Positions 50,836 to 60,370 of a DNA stretch of 64,000 nt are shown piece by piece (within the stretch, counting starts at the first letter, position 1; every line of letters starts with the position of its first letter). The DNA is from Arthrobacter sp. NicSoilC5 (GTDB lineage: Bacteria; Actinomycetota; Actinomycetes; Actinomycetales; Micrococcaceae). Location: positions 930,001 to 994,000 of the forward strand of contig NZ_AP024660.1 in assembly GCF_019977395.1 (NCBI RefSeq), read 5' to 3'. The position numbers and the translations under genes were made by a program. The notes beneath the pieces were generated by a model, which saw only the letters and a list, made by a program, of their open reading frames with translations, was not told where the DNA came from and did no database searches.

Positions 50836-51246
50836 ATGGACGCGGCCGAATGGGCGCACGAACTGGCCTACTGCTTGCGCGTTGGCCTAGGAACACCTTC
50901 CTTACTGACAATCGCGACGTGTGCCGGGCCCGCTGCTAGCAGGGAAGTTATAGAAACGGCCAAACGAGTGGTCGGGGAGGCCGGATGGCCGCTCTATGAG
51001 CTTGTCGCTCGCGAGGTAGCCCCTGATCCGTCACTTCTGCGCGAAAGCGGCTTCCTAATCCTTCGGGACGTTCGGCAACCGTTAGCCCCAGCCGTCCCGG
51101 TTCTCATTGGCGCTCACCAACCAAATATCAGTCGGGGCCTGCCCGTGGGTCTCCTCATCGTCGGGTCTCCTGCCGGAATTAAGGGCCTGCGGAGACATCC
51201 AGGATTAGGCTTTCTCAGCCGCGCCGAGTGGGTAGTACAGAACTAG
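50836..51246 (+). CDS. 136-aa protein, copy B
   Basis: Full-length homologue of the protein at 29173, with substitutions such as PDPSLLRES kept and IATCVGPA changed to IATCAGPA. The AAA-like stretch GLPVGLLIVGSPAGIKGLRR is retained. No internal stop or frameshift has appeared although the first and fourth genes of this copy are damaged, so the protein may still be under selection. Unknown function. Confidence 0.68.
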   Translation: MDAAEWAHELAYCLRVGLGTPSLLTIATCAGPAASREVIETAKRVVGEAGWPLYELVAREVAPDPSLLRESGFLILRDVRQPLAPAVPVLIGAHQPNISRGLPVGLLIVGSPAGIKGLRRHPGLGFLSRAEWVVQN

Positions 51247-51365
51247 CGTGGGACCAGCCTTCGGTAAACACAGCCCACTTGTCCTCGGCGCTACGAACTC
51301 GCAGGCATCAAGGCAGGGCACTCTTGGACTCCGCTGGCACCACGAACGGTGTCTGAGGCCGCGGC

Positions 51366-51371
51366 TACACT
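51366..51371 (+). promoter_or_regulatory. -10 box TACACT before the 105-aa gene, copy B
   Basis: Ends 6 nt before ATG 51378; the whole block from GTGTCTGAGG to the ATG is identical to copy A. Confidence 0.6.
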
Positions 51372-51377
51372 CTCACC

Positions 51378-51695
51378 ATGGTGCAAGAGCTACGCAATGA
51401 CGATGCGGGGCGCTACCTTGTGACCACTGCGACGGGCAGCCATTATCTGCTGGACCTGACAGCCAGGACAGTCCAACGTGTTATGGCCACCACCGCTTCC
51501 CTCATCGAGTATCTGGATGTGGGGTTTTCGCAGCTTCGCCGCGACGGGGAAACACTTGAACTGCTCATGCTTGAGTCTTGCAGCGTAGGCTCACCCGCAC
51601 GGTACTGGCTCCAAATACGCGACGACCATATCGTGACGCTCCGAACCACCTCACCCGTGGTGGGCATCCTTGCCCTGGACCAATTGGAAGCCTGA
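51378..51695 (+). CDS. 105-aa hypothetical protein, copy B
   Basis: Same length as the protein at 29720 and highly similar (VQELRNDDAGRYLVTTATGS; EYLDVGFSQLRRDGETLELL; RYWLQIRDDHIVTLRTTSPV). Most codon differences are synonymous or conservative by eye, which supports coding function. Own promoter retained. No domain recognised. Confidence 0.68.
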   Translation: MVQELRNDDAGRYLVTTATGSHYLLDLTARTVQRVMATTASLIEYLDVGFSQLRRDGETLELLMLESCSVGSPARYWLQIRDDHIVTLRTTSPVVGILALDQLEA

Positions 51696-51779
51696 CCCCT
51701 GTAGCCACGCTAATACGCAAGCTCGATGCTCCACGCCAGACGCCCAACGCCCCATGCCAAGATTTTCTGATCTGACGTG

Positions 51780-52159
51780 CAATCCTGCAGCAGGTGCAGC
51801 TTATTCCTGGCGTTATCGCTACGAATGTGCAACGGCCCTTTGGAGCCAAACATTCACGCGAAGCGTTCGATCTAGATCTCCTGTGTTGCTGCCCGACCTA
51901 GACGTTCGGCTGGGCCGCTTCGGGTATGACCGAAGTTGTATGCCCCACGCGGCGGGTCGGTGGCGGCGCAACAAGTTTTGGCGTAGACATGATGCCTGTG
52001 AAGGCCGCTACGGAAATACAGAACACGCCCAGCACCAATCTCGCAGCATCGGATGTTCATCAAGTCATTTTCTCGGATCCGAATGGCGTGAAGATGGAGG
52101 CGGTCAGTGACGCACAGGTCCAGACGGCCCTTGTGACGCCCGCCTTCTCACATCGCTGA
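51780..52159 (+). pseudogene. 127-aa gene, copy B, frameshifted
   Basis: NPAAGAAYSWRYRYECATAL near 51780 is in a different frame from VGGGATSFGVDMMPVKAATE, SDVHQVIFSDPN and PAFSHR at the end. The matching gene at 30304 is a single open frame. A short form from ATG 51989 (56 aa) remains open. Confidence 0.6.
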
Positions 52160-52223
52160 CTGAGCCCGGACAAGTGGGCTACCTGCGGTGATCAAAGTCG
52201 ACGTCGTGTGAGAGGCTCAGCCC

Positions 52224-52832
52224 ATGACAAAACCTGATGCAACAGCGCCCTTTTTGAATGAGCACACCTGGAGCCTCCTCCGCCAGGCATATGCCGACTT
52301 TCACTCCGAGGCGTCAGCGGTCTACGACGAGGTTCTTATTGAGGTGTCGGACCGTATCCGCAGTTCGGGGTCGATCGGCAAGGCCGACATCGGGGCGTTG
52401 CTCTTCTGGAAGCGTCTCCGCGCCGACACCCGGTGGGTCCGGGAACTCATGGTTATGGCCGATTCCGAAGTACGCGACACTACGGGTCGCGCCGTCTCAG
52501 CGGTCAACGACACTGCCCTGGACGTTGCCTCAGCAGCTGCTGAAGGCCGAAAAGCTCTTAGCCCTTTGCCAGGCTTCGTCCGCGGTGATGCCTTTGCCTC
52601 GGCGCTGCTCACAGCGGCCGCCCCGGACCGCATGGCGGTCTACGATCGGCGGGCCCAAACGGGCCTAGAAAAGCTTGGGCTTTCGCTCTCCGCTGCAAGC
52701 GGTCGGTACGGGAGGTACATGACCATCGTCGTTGGGCTGGCGTCCGAGGCCGAACGTCGTGGGCACCGTTGGTCTCCCCGTCAGGTGGACCTGGCCCTGT
52801 TTGCTTTGGGCGGTCAAACGAGGATCAGCTAA
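52224..52832 (+). CDS. Hypothetical 202-aa helical protein
   Basis: A soluble, mostly helical protein (HTWSLLRQAYADFHSEASAV; DRIRSSGSIGKADIGALLFW; DTRWVRELMVMADSEVRDTT; DRMAVYDRRAQTGLEKLGLS). GAGAGG lies 8 nt before the ATG. A truncated copy occurs at 42930-43351, so the gene has moved or been duplicated within the island. It directly follows cassette copy B and could be a fifth member there; copy A lacks it. No family recognised. Confidence 0.68.
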   Translation: MTKPDATAPFLNEHTWSLLRQAYADFHSEASAVYDEVLIEVSDRIRSSGSIGKADIGALLFWKRLRADTRWVRELMVMADSEVRDTTGRAVSAVNDTALDVASAAAEGRKALSPLPGFVRGDAFASALLTAAAPDRMAVYDRRAQTGLEKLGLSLSAASGRYGRYMTIVVGLASEAERRGHRWSPRQVDLALFALGGQTRIS

Positions 52833-52956
52833 AGACTTTTCAAACCACACGGTATTGGTGCTCAATGACGGGCCATCGCCTAGGTTCTAGGCGGGAGACC
52901 CCACAAGCATCACTGACGTCTGATCTTGAGGCAGTAACCGGCCGGTCCCGGGATCC

Positions 52957-53250
52957 GTGTGCGAGCTACAGGCCTCCAGGCGTGGGCAGCGGCGCAACCG
53001 CAACGTCGACGGCGGATTCGACCTCGCATCATTCCCCCGCGGCCGCGCCATCATGTTCGCCTCCGGCGCCCCCGCGGCGCTGCTCGAAACCGTGCCATGG
53101 ATGGGCGGCAAGCACGACAGCGAAATCCGGGCATCCATCGCAGCCCACGATCCCTCCAAGCGGCCAGTCACAGCGGCTACCGGTGCCACAGAAACGGTGA
53201 ATCCGTGGGTCACCGTCGCAGCATCCAGCAGGGGTGCAGCCGATGAGTGA
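52957..53250 (+). pseudogene. C-terminal remnant of a TraD/TraG-type conjugation ATPase
   Basis: CELQASRRGQRRNRNVDGGF, DLASFPRGRAIMFASGAPAA and LLETVPWM resemble the end of actinobacterial plasmid coupling proteins (the RGRAIxFASGxPAxLxxTVPWM stretch). The ATPase core is absent. The next gene, a DUF4913 remnant, overlaps by a few bases as on Arthrobacter plasmids. Confidence 0.5.
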
Positions 53251-53700
53251 CTTAGGCGAATGGGACGACGAGCCCGAGGTTTCCGGCGAAGCCTCCCGAT
53301 CCCGAAAGCGGGGAGGTAGAAGTAGGAGAAGCTCGTGAACCGTAGCTTTTCTACGCTGACCTGGTCAGCTTCGTTCAAGAACACCTTGCCCCGTCCTACC
53401 GCCGGAGCCTCAGCGGAACAGACCGGACCTGGTGCCCGTCGTGGTGGAAACATGAAGAAGCCATCAGCCGGCTGGAAGCGTTGTGGCGGTCTTGGCAGTT
53501 CCTCCGCCTCGACGGCTCAACAGGGATGAGCATCTGGTGGCGTGACCACGCCGACCACCACATTGCGTCCTGCTTTCAGCCGACGGCCCCTTCAAAGGCT
53601 GCAAGCCCGTGGCAGCGGTCATGCAGCCAACAAGCTTAAACCCCTCCCGTGCGACGCTCCTCCAACAGGCTTGTTCTGACGGGGTATGGGTCCAGCCCGT
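53243..53700 (+). pseudogene. DUF4913 family gene with two frameshifts
   Basis: Starts MSDLGEWDDEPEVSGEASRS at 53243. After a shift near 53330 it reads FYADLVSFVQEHLAPSYRRS, LSGTDRTWCPSWWKHEEAIS, RLEALWRSWQFLRLDGSTGM and SIWWRDHADHH. After another near 53575 it continues ADGPFKGCKPVAA. DUF4913 proteins are encoded next to conjugation genes on Arthrobacter plasmids. Marks a decayed conjugative element. Confidence 0.65.
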
Positions 53701-54077
53701 CCAGCCCATAGCTTGGTGTCAGCCCTCCCCCACACAGGCCGGGTGCAGGCAGAAGCTGCCTACAGCCCAAACTGCCTGCCCTTACCCTTCGAAGGTCTAT
53801 GAGCATCACTGACTTGCCAATTCAAAAACAATGGAGGAATATTCTTTCTATTCGCTACGTACCCATTAGGGACTGCCCATATGAACGACACCAAGGGTTC
53901 ATGTCCTGGATGGCATATTTGACCTTCGATCTGGCACGCCTGCCGAGGTATAAAGAACCCCTGCAGCCGATCTGGGCCTCAATCGTGTGGGAGAGGGTGC
54001 GTCGCCCTCTGGGGCTGTTCCGAACCGCGCCTCCTCGAATCAAATTAATACGGTGAAAGTCATTGTAGGAGGCCCGC
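53700..54077. other. Junction region before the RHS unit
   Basis: GC drops here. A frame at 53799-54056 lacks a convincing start signal. The only clear element is the ribosome binding site AGGAGG at the right edge. Confidence 0.4.
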
Positions 54078-55949
54078 ATGAGCCGTTGGCCAGGAAACCC
54101 GATAGCACGCATGAGGGTATACAATCGCCGCTTCGGGAGTGATTCTCACATCGACATTTCCGAAGCTGCCCCGCTGCAACAGGTAGTGAATGATGCTGCA
54201 ATCGAGTTCCATATAGCGACAGAATTTCATGACCATCCGGCCTGGGACAACGGCCAGGGCTACTTCTCCGCATACCTCGACAAACTAACGACTGGTGGAA
54301 CTTGGGAACAGGTCGACTACAACAACCACTTTCTGGGCGACGATGAGCACGACGGTGATTGGCACAAGACGCTGATCGTCTCCACCACGATGACCGATCC
54401 GGTTGAGCAATATCGGGTCCGGTTGCGTGCCAAGACAAGCAAAACGAGTAGGGGCACCAAGAAAACTGAGAAGGCCTACTTCCAGGCAATACAGGGGTCA
54501 TCAGCTATTGGAGACTTCACTCTGGACTTCATACCTATGAGCATTGTCTATTGTCCACCTGGCCAGGACATGACAGCGTCGCTGCTGCAGTCCCTGTCAT
54601 ATGGAACCCGCTTTACAATCGGTGAGAGTTCCAGAATGCAAGCTCAGGGCGGCGTCCAGGCGAAGATCGACGTCCTTGGCCTCTTCAGTGAAGGGATTGG
54701 CACTTCTGACTCGCAGACCATGACTAATCAGTCCACAAGCGGAATCCAGCTTTCATACTTCCGTAACACTGTGTTGACAGCGGACAACCAGCGAGCCATT
54801 GGACGTGCATATTGGGGACCATTGAATGATATTTTTGTCATTCTCGTGAATCCATCTTTTGCTGCCAGTCGCAGGGCCGATGGCACAATTTTGTATTCGC
54901 TTCAGGAAATTAAACAAGTCCTTCTGGTTCCGGCCTACCGACTCCTCCGTCCAGATCGTGATCCTATCGCAGGGTCCATTCCGGGCGACGTGCGTCGTCA
55001 ATTACTGGAGCTTGACCCTTTTCTGAAAAACCTGGATCAGTTTTTCCCCGATAAAGGGAAAGATCTTGCAGTTGCCAGTGACCCCTTTGCCGATCCATCC
55101 CCGAATAACCGTGCAGAACTAATAGGACGATGGTGGCTTGATAGTGGTACTGAACTGAACTACACCGTGGGAGAGAGTCAGCAACTGCTCTCAGACTCCG
55201 CCACCCAAACCACATTCTCAAGTACGGTAACCACCAACGCTTCAGTCGGGCCAAACCTCGATGGTCTGACAGCAGCGCTTGATCTTAGCGGAAGCAGCAC
55301 TACGAGCATTGGCTACCAAACCTCGAAGGAAGCTGAGGGATCGTTCGCACAAACGGCGTCCTGCTTCCTCATGCACAACCAGAACGAACGCGACCTCGAT
55401 GGCGTCGAAATCTACTATGACAAGATCTTCAGTACTTTCATGTTCCGGCGCGTACTAGCCCGACCCAGGGAGCCCGGTCTATGTGCGGGGGCGGTTGCGG
55501 GCAGGGTCTTTGACGTTGAGGGGCTGCCATTGCGTCGGCTTGCGGTAACACTGACTGATAACAAAGGAACAGTGCACGCGACGACGACCACGGTTCGGGG
55601 CGAGTACCACTTTGCCAACCTTTGCCCCGGGGACTATACGTTGGAGGCAGGGGACCGCCGAGCCAAACTGACCGTAAAAAAAATATCAACGTCCATAACT
55701 CCGGATCGAAAGGACCTCAGCCGCGTACGCCGCGTGCTAAATCTCTCCATCGCGCCCTTGTGGGAGGTAAGCGAAGCTCTAGGCATCTCATCGGATCAAG
55801 TCCAGTTGATCGGGTCCCAACTGCCCAAACTTGGCAACATGGCCGAACTAGCCACGCTCCTCGATGCGGATCCGAATCAGATGAAAGCCTGGTCGGCTCG
55901 AACCAAGGTGACTTGGCCTTCCTTCGTGCCGCCTGCCACCTCTGAGTGA
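54078..55949 (+). CDS. 623-aa RHS-associated protein with Ser/Thr-rich beta region and carboxypeptidase-regulatory-like domain
   Basis: No signal peptide. Residues ~1-230 are mixed; ~225-250 (GTSDSQTMTNQSTSGIQLSY) and ~375-425 (SDSATQTTFSSTVTTNASVG; GSSTTSIGYQTSKEAEGSFA) are Ser/Thr-rich alternating segments like those of aerolysin-type pore formers. Residues ~472-535 form a CarboxypepD_reg/SdrD-like beta sandwich (AGAVAGRVFDVEGLPLRRLA; TTTTVRGEYHFANLCPGDYT). The C-terminal ~80 residues are helical (ALGISSDQVQLIGSQLPKLG). AGGAGG precedes the ATG by 5 nt. The gene is 6 nt from the RHS gene, so the products likely act together. The pore idea is inference only. Confidence 0.65.
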   Translation: MSRWPGNPIARMRVYNRRFGSDSHIDISEAAPLQQVVNDAAIEFHIATEFHDHPAWDNGQGYFSAYLDKLTTGGTWEQVDYNNHFLGDDEHDGDWHKTLIVSTTMTDPVEQYRVRLRAKTSKTSRGTKKTEKAYFQAIQGSSAIGDFTLDFIPMSIVYCPPGQDMTASLLQSLSYGTRFTIGESSRMQAQGGVQAKIDVLGLFSEGIGTSDSQTMTNQSTSGIQLSYFRNTVLTADNQRAIGRAYWGPLNDIFVILVNPSFAASRRADGTILYSLQEIKQVLLVPAYRLLRPDRDPIAGSIPGDVRRQLLELDPFLKNLDQFFPDKGKDLAVASDPFADPSPNNRAELIGRWWLDSGTELNYTVGESQQLLSDSATQTTFSSTVTTNASVGPNLDGLTAALDLSGSSTTSIGYQTSKEAEGSFAQTASCFLMHNQNERDLDGVEIYYDKIFSTFMFRRVLARPREPGLCAGAVAGRVFDVEGLPLRRLAVTLTDNKGTVHATTTTVRGEYHFANLCPGDYTLEAGDRRAKLTVKKISTSITPDRKDLSRVRRVLNLSIAPLWEVSEALGISSDQVQLIGSQLPKLGNMAELATLLDADPNQMKAWSARTKVTWPSFVPPATSE

Positions 55950-55955
55950 TGACCA

Positions 55956-58900
55956 ATGCCTGTCATCAGTGCAACTAGGCTCGGTGTTCCCAGAGACGCT
56001 GCCAATGCCCCGATTGATGATCCTGTTCGCAAACATGGCCCCGAACTGTTAGGTGCAGGTGGCTGGACCCCGACAGGTCTGACAGCACTCGGTCATCAGC
56101 TTGCAATCAACGTCTGCACAGGCGGCCTGACAATTTCGGCAGTCGACACGACGATGCCATATCACGCACTACCTTTTCAGGCAGCAAGGAGTTATGACGC
56201 CCAAGAACAGCACGCCCAGGCTAGCTACCTACTTGCCCATCCCAACACCGACCCTCGTATTCACCTTTTCGCCAATTGGCAGTCCTCTCGAGAAGTGAAC
56301 ATAAGCCCGGTGTGGATGAGCGTTGTTCCCGAGCTGCTTGTGGCAGACGGCTCCGGCGGAAGCGCCCTCTATTACCGCATTCACCCCGACTTCGAGCTCA
56401 ACACAACTGATGGTGCTAGTGTTCAGCACCGGCTGCGCGCTTACGGCATCCCTGGGCGGACTTTGAACGCGCTCGGCTACAAATACGAGCCGTACGACGG
56501 GATACTGCGAACCATTCAAGGTACTTTCTCTATCCTTAGTGGTGGCTACCGGGCCGAAACCTTTGTTGACGAAGCGGATGTGCGACTTTTCCGTTTTGAA
56601 GTCCCCTCCGGCGTTGCTTACAAATACTCATCAGAATTCGCATACCGGCAGCTCATCAACGAAAATGGTGAACGGGAGGTGACAGTCCCCGCGCTTGTCG
56701 TAAACGTCACCGACTCGCTAGGGCATAACGTTCAGTTCATCCCAATAGAGGCTCAACCCCCCTACCGCTCCTACCGACTAGTCGATGGTAACGGCCGGAG
56801 TCTGCGCTTCGAATTGAATGACCAGGTTGATTACCTAGACGGGAATCAGCCGGAAAGTCCGGTGTGCAGTCGCGTCATCACCCGCGTCATCGACGAAACA
56901 GGCGAGGCTCCCAACGATATTATCTATCGATATGACCGTGGCAAACTGGTTGAAGTCAGTTACCCTGGTCATGCTGGTGGCCCCCTGCGCTCCTATAGAT
57001 ACAGCTATGATGCCGCAGGTAATCTGACACGGATCTCAGATCCAGTGGGCGACTGGTTTGAAATTGAGTATCTAGAGGATTCGCTAGACCCCGACGAACA
57101 ACTGATGTCGCGGCTAAAGGTCTCCAGGTTAGTAGACGCTGAGGGCAACGAGGCTCGATACGAATACGACCATGCGGCACAGACCGTGAGTGTGTTTATG
57201 GTCGGCGCAGCCGGTGACGCGAGGACCGTGTCGTATACATACACCGAGGATCTGACCGACACCCGTCAGCGGTACGTGACGGCACAAACCATGTCCGTCA
57301 CAAGTGGCTATTCGGGCAACCAGCAAGTTCGGACAGAATGGCACTACAGCGCGAATGACCGATACCAAGTCAACAAAATTCTTGATCCTCTGGGCAACGC
57401 GACTGCCTTCGAATACAACGATTTCAACCAAGTCACCCGCATCGTTGACGCTGCAGATCACGCCAGAAATTATCGGTACGACGTACGCTCGGCACCAACT
57501 CCTCAGAACCCGAATTGCTATGATCTTTTGGAGGTTGCTGAAACGAACGTCGACGGCGATGGCGTGATGTTTCCAGTAAGGTCGAATGCGTCCTTCGACC
57601 GCTACGACGGGACCACAAGTCTCGACGTCGACGATACCGCCCAGAGCACTCATCGAATAGCAACGCAGACCAATGAACTTGGTGCAGTGTGGAGCTTCGG
57701 ATACGACAATGTCGGCAGTTTTTCTCCTCTACTTCCGACAGAGACCACTGACCCCCTTGGGGGAGTGTTTACCCGCGTCTATGACCCAGCCGGAGCGCTC
57801 CTAGACCAAGTCGACGAGGAAGGAATCATCTGGCGACGTCGATATAACCCACGAGGACTACTAACGGCTCTGGTAGATCCCAACGGAAATGAGCGGACCT
57901 GGTCCTACGACCGAGGAACGCAATGGCTAACGGCGACAATGGATGCCCGTGGTGCGGCACCGGAGGACCCCGCCCACTCGGTTAGTTACAACTACGATGA
58001 TGCGGGCCGGTGCGTGTCAGTAGTAGACCCTATGGGAAACAGAATTGAGTATGCATACTTCGCTAATCGCCGCGTCCGCTCTATTGCGAGAACAGCTCCC
58101 GTCGCAGAAAAGACCTCGTTTGCTTATGCGGCCGCAGGAGAACTGACTGAAATTACAGACACGCAGGGCAACACAACGTTCCTGCGCCTGGACGAAGCCG
58201 GACGGTATTACGAGACCTATCGACACGACTCCAACCACCCCTCCATTCGGATGCGCTTCGATCACGCTGGGCACGCAGTTGAGATGGTTGATCGCAATGG
58301 CAGAATAACGACCTTCGATTATGACCCTGTCGGGCGTCTGGTCGCACTCCACGAACCAGACTGGCCAGCCGATGCTCCAGCCAACGCTGGAAAGAAAATC
58401 GGGATTTCATATGATGCCCTCGGCCACCGTCTGCACCTAGAGGACAGTGAGTTACCCCGAATAAGCTCTTACAAGTACGACCCTGCCGGAAACCTTACTT
58501 CGGTTGTACCTCCCTTTGGTCCCACTCTGGTTTACACCTACGATGCCCGCAACGCAGTTGTAGGAGTACAGGACCAAGAAGGGGTTATCGACATCCAGCT
58601 TGATCGAGATGCCGCTGGAAACCTTATAAAAGTGACCGACTCCGCGTGGCGCGATCCTGCCCAGGAATTCCAATTCATCCGACGTGAGGGCGGGCTGGTA
58701 AACAATCTCTATCGCGTGGAGAATCCCTCAGGCATCGTCGCCCGCTTCGACTACAACGAAAACTATCAAATCACGCGTGTGGAAAACACGTTTGATGGAA
58801 ACCCCGTGGCGATCTATGGATATGACTATCGGAATGACGGGCTCATTGGCGAAGCTACCGGTGATCACATCGGCCGCTACGGTTACGACGCCGCCAAACA

Positions 58901-60110
58901 CCTAGTACAGGAGACAGACTCTGGCTACGAGGACGGATACGACGGCGCCGGTAACCGACTATGGCACGCGACCAACCCGCTGCCACCTGCCCAGCAGGAC
59001 ATGTATGACAACGACAACAAGCTAATTCGGAAGCCGGCAGCGGCTACCACTTACAGTTACGACATCAACGGCAACAATGTAGCGCGAAGAACTGACGGCG
59101 GAGGGGTTATCGAGTACCAGTACGATGGCGCCAACCGACTCCGGCGAGTTTTGAGCGGTGGAACGGAAACAGCCTATCGCTATGACCTCGACGGGCGCTT
59201 GCTGGAGAGGACTCGGCGGATTGACGGCGGAGCGATCGAAGTCGCACGTTATGTGTATATCAACGGATTCATTGGAGCTGAGATAGACACAAACAACAGC
59301 GTGCAGGTGTTGTATACCCGTTCAGACGCCGGCAGACTGCTTCGCCTGCGTGGAGATGCCCTGGATCCGCAACCGACCGGCCACCCACATTCTCTCTTTT
59401 ACATTCAAGATGGACATGAAAGTACGTGCCGGCTTCTGGACTGGGACGGCGAAGTGCGATTATCTGTGGACTACGACGCCTGGGGAGTCGGCGATGACAT
59501 CGGCACGGCACACGGTGATCTGTTTCGGTACCGCAGCAGTTTCGCGGACCGCGCGACAGGCCTCTTGAGGTTCGGCCGGCGTTGGTACGACCCCGTTCTA
59601 GGGCGCTGGATGTCTCAAGACCCAGCAATGGCAGAAGTACTAATGGGCTATCGTTCCCCAGAGCCGTTGATCACCAGCATCAAAAATCTGTACATCTACG
59701 CGGGCAATAATCCTCTGAACTTTATTGACCCAGCCGGCCTGAGCCCACAAGAGCAGGGGGGCTGGTGGGACTCGTTCGTAAACGGTATCCGTGGCCGTCT
59801 TCTTGCCGGGTGGATACGTGGACAGGAGGTGGAATGGCCGTCTGGCCGGCCCGACCCCACCGTGCCGGAAAAGGTAACTGAAGAAGCGCCGCCGGGTACG
59901 GAAGATGAAGTTAAGGACCGGCCCAAGCCACCGGAAGAGGAATCGCCCCCCTCGGGAGGTGGCCCGTTCCGCCGTACGGCCCCCAATAACGAGGGGGGAA
60001 TTACGGCATGGGATGCCCTTCTCATTGCTGGCGCAGTCGTAGCAGCCGGCTTGGCAGGCCCTGAACTTGCACTTGCGGGCGCGGCGTGGAAGGCAGCAGA
60101 GGCTTTATGA
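55956..60110 (+). CDS. RHS repeat protein with core domain
   Basis: A 1384-aa YD/RHS-repeat protein. After a ~300-residue N-terminal domain come many YD repeats (YRYSYDAAGNLTRISDPVGD; YNYDDAGRCVSVVDPMGN; YEYDHAAQTVSVFM). The RHS core FRYRSSFADRATGLLRFGRR, then WYDPVLGRWMSQDPA (~1190-1225) ends with YIYAGNNPLNFIDPAGL (~1246-1262). RHS shells wrap and deliver a C-terminal toxin that is released after the core. Here the tail is only ~120 residues, proline/glutamate-rich with a hydrophobic end (ALLIAGAVVAAGLAGPELAL), with no known toxin domain. It ends exactly where foreign fragments begin, so the toxin may have been lost. Lower GC than average. Confidence 0.88.
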   Translation: MPVISATRLGVPRDAANAPIDDPVRKHGPELLGAGGWTPTGLTALGHQLAINVCTGGLTISAVDTTMPYHALPFQAARSYDAQEQHAQASYLLAHPNTDPRIHLFANWQSSREVNISPVWMSVVPELLVADGSGGSALYYRIHPDFELNTTDGASVQHRLRAYGIPGRTLNALGYKYEPYDGILRTIQGTFSILSGGYRAETFVDEADVRLFRFEVPSGVAYKYSSEFAYRQLINENGEREVTVPALVVNVTDSLGHNVQFIPIEAQPPYRSYRLVDGNGRSLRFELNDQVDYLDGNQPESPVCSRVITRVIDETGEAPNDIIYRYDRGKLVEVSYPGHAGGPLRSYRYSYDAAGNLTRISDPVGDWFEIEYLEDSLDPDEQLMSRLKVSRLVDAEGNEARYEYDHAAQTVSVFMVGAAGDARTVSYTYTEDLTDTRQRYVTAQTMSVTSGYSGNQQVRTEWHYSANDRYQVNKILDPLGNATAFEYNDFNQVTRIVDAADHARNYRYDVRSAPTPQNPNCYDLLEVAETNVDGDGVMFPVRSNASFDRYDGTTSLDVDDTAQSTHRIATQTNELGAVWSFGYDNVGSFSPLLPTETTDPLGGVFTRVYDPAGALLDQVDEEGIIWRRRYNPRGLLTALVDPNGNERTWSYDRGTQWLTATMDARGAAPEDPAHSVSYNYDDAGRCVSVVDPMGNRIEYAYFANRRVRSIARTAPVAEKTSFAYAAAGELTEITDTQGNTTFLRLDEAGRYYETYRHDSNHPSIRMRFDHAGHAVEMVDRNGRITTFDYDPVGRLVALHEPDWPADAPANAGKKIGISYDALGHRLHLEDSELPRISSYKYDPAGNLTSVVPPFGPTLVYTYDARNAVVGVQDQEGVIDIQLDRDAAGNLIKVTDSAWRDPAQEFQFIRREGGLVNNLYRVENPSGIVARFDYNENYQITRVENTFDGNPVAIYGYDYRNDGLIGEATGDHIGRYGYDAAKHLVQETDSGYEDGYDGAGNRLWHATNPLPPAQQDMYDNDNKLIRKPAAATTYSYDINGNNVARRTDGGGVIEYQYDGANRLRRVLSGGTETAYRYDLDGRLLERTRRIDGGAIEVARYVYINGFIGAEIDTNNSVQVLYTRSDAGRLLRLRGDALDPQPTGHPHSLFYIQDGHESTCRLLDWDGEVRLSVDYDAWGVGDDIGTAHGDLFRYRSSFADRATGLLRFGRRWYDPVLGRWMSQDPAMAEVLMGYRSPEPLITSIKNLYIYAGNNPLNFIDPAGLSPQEQGGWWDSFVNGIRGRLLAGWIRGQEVEWPSGRPDPTVPEKVTEEAPPGTEDEVKDRPKPPEEESPPSGGGPFRRTAPNNEGGITAWDALLIAGAVVAAGLAGPELALAGAAWKAAEAL

Positions 60111-60370
60111 GTCATAGGCAACTGGTCGCTTCAAAGGGGTGCATCCTCGGCTGGACGAAACGCTGACGCCAAACCGCTCAGCCGTTTCCTTCAGAGTCTT
60201 TCCTTCGTTGCGCAACTGCCGGGCGGTTCCCAGTTTCCCTGGCGTCATCGACCGCGGGCGGCCACCGAGCCGGCCCCGGGCTTTTGCTGCGGCCAGCCCG
60301 GCCTTTGTTCTTTCCGACAGCCGCGATCGTTCGTATTCGGCGAGGGAAGCAAACATGGACGACTTCACCG
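60105..60370 (-). pseudogene. C-terminal fragment of a serine recombinase (resolvase/invertase)
   Basis: FASLAEYERSRLSERTKAGL, AAAKARGRLGGRPRSMTPGK and LGTARQLRNEGKTLKETAER then FGVS are the end of the catalytic-domain helix and the HTH domain. The catalytic serine part is missing. It abuts the 3' end of the RHS gene in the opposite direction. Confidence 0.75.

Larger units (their letters stand above)
50048..52208. repeat. Segmental duplication, copy B
   Basis: Same orientation and order as 28385-30733. The left junction removes the first codons of the phosphoesterase; the right end stops before the 202-aa gene. The spacers have diverged more than the genes. Confidence 0.85.

Noticed and set aside
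53799..54056. 85-aa plus-strand frame before the 623-aa gene
   Set aside because: No start signal, no recognisable domain, and it lies at a junction of unrelated DNA.
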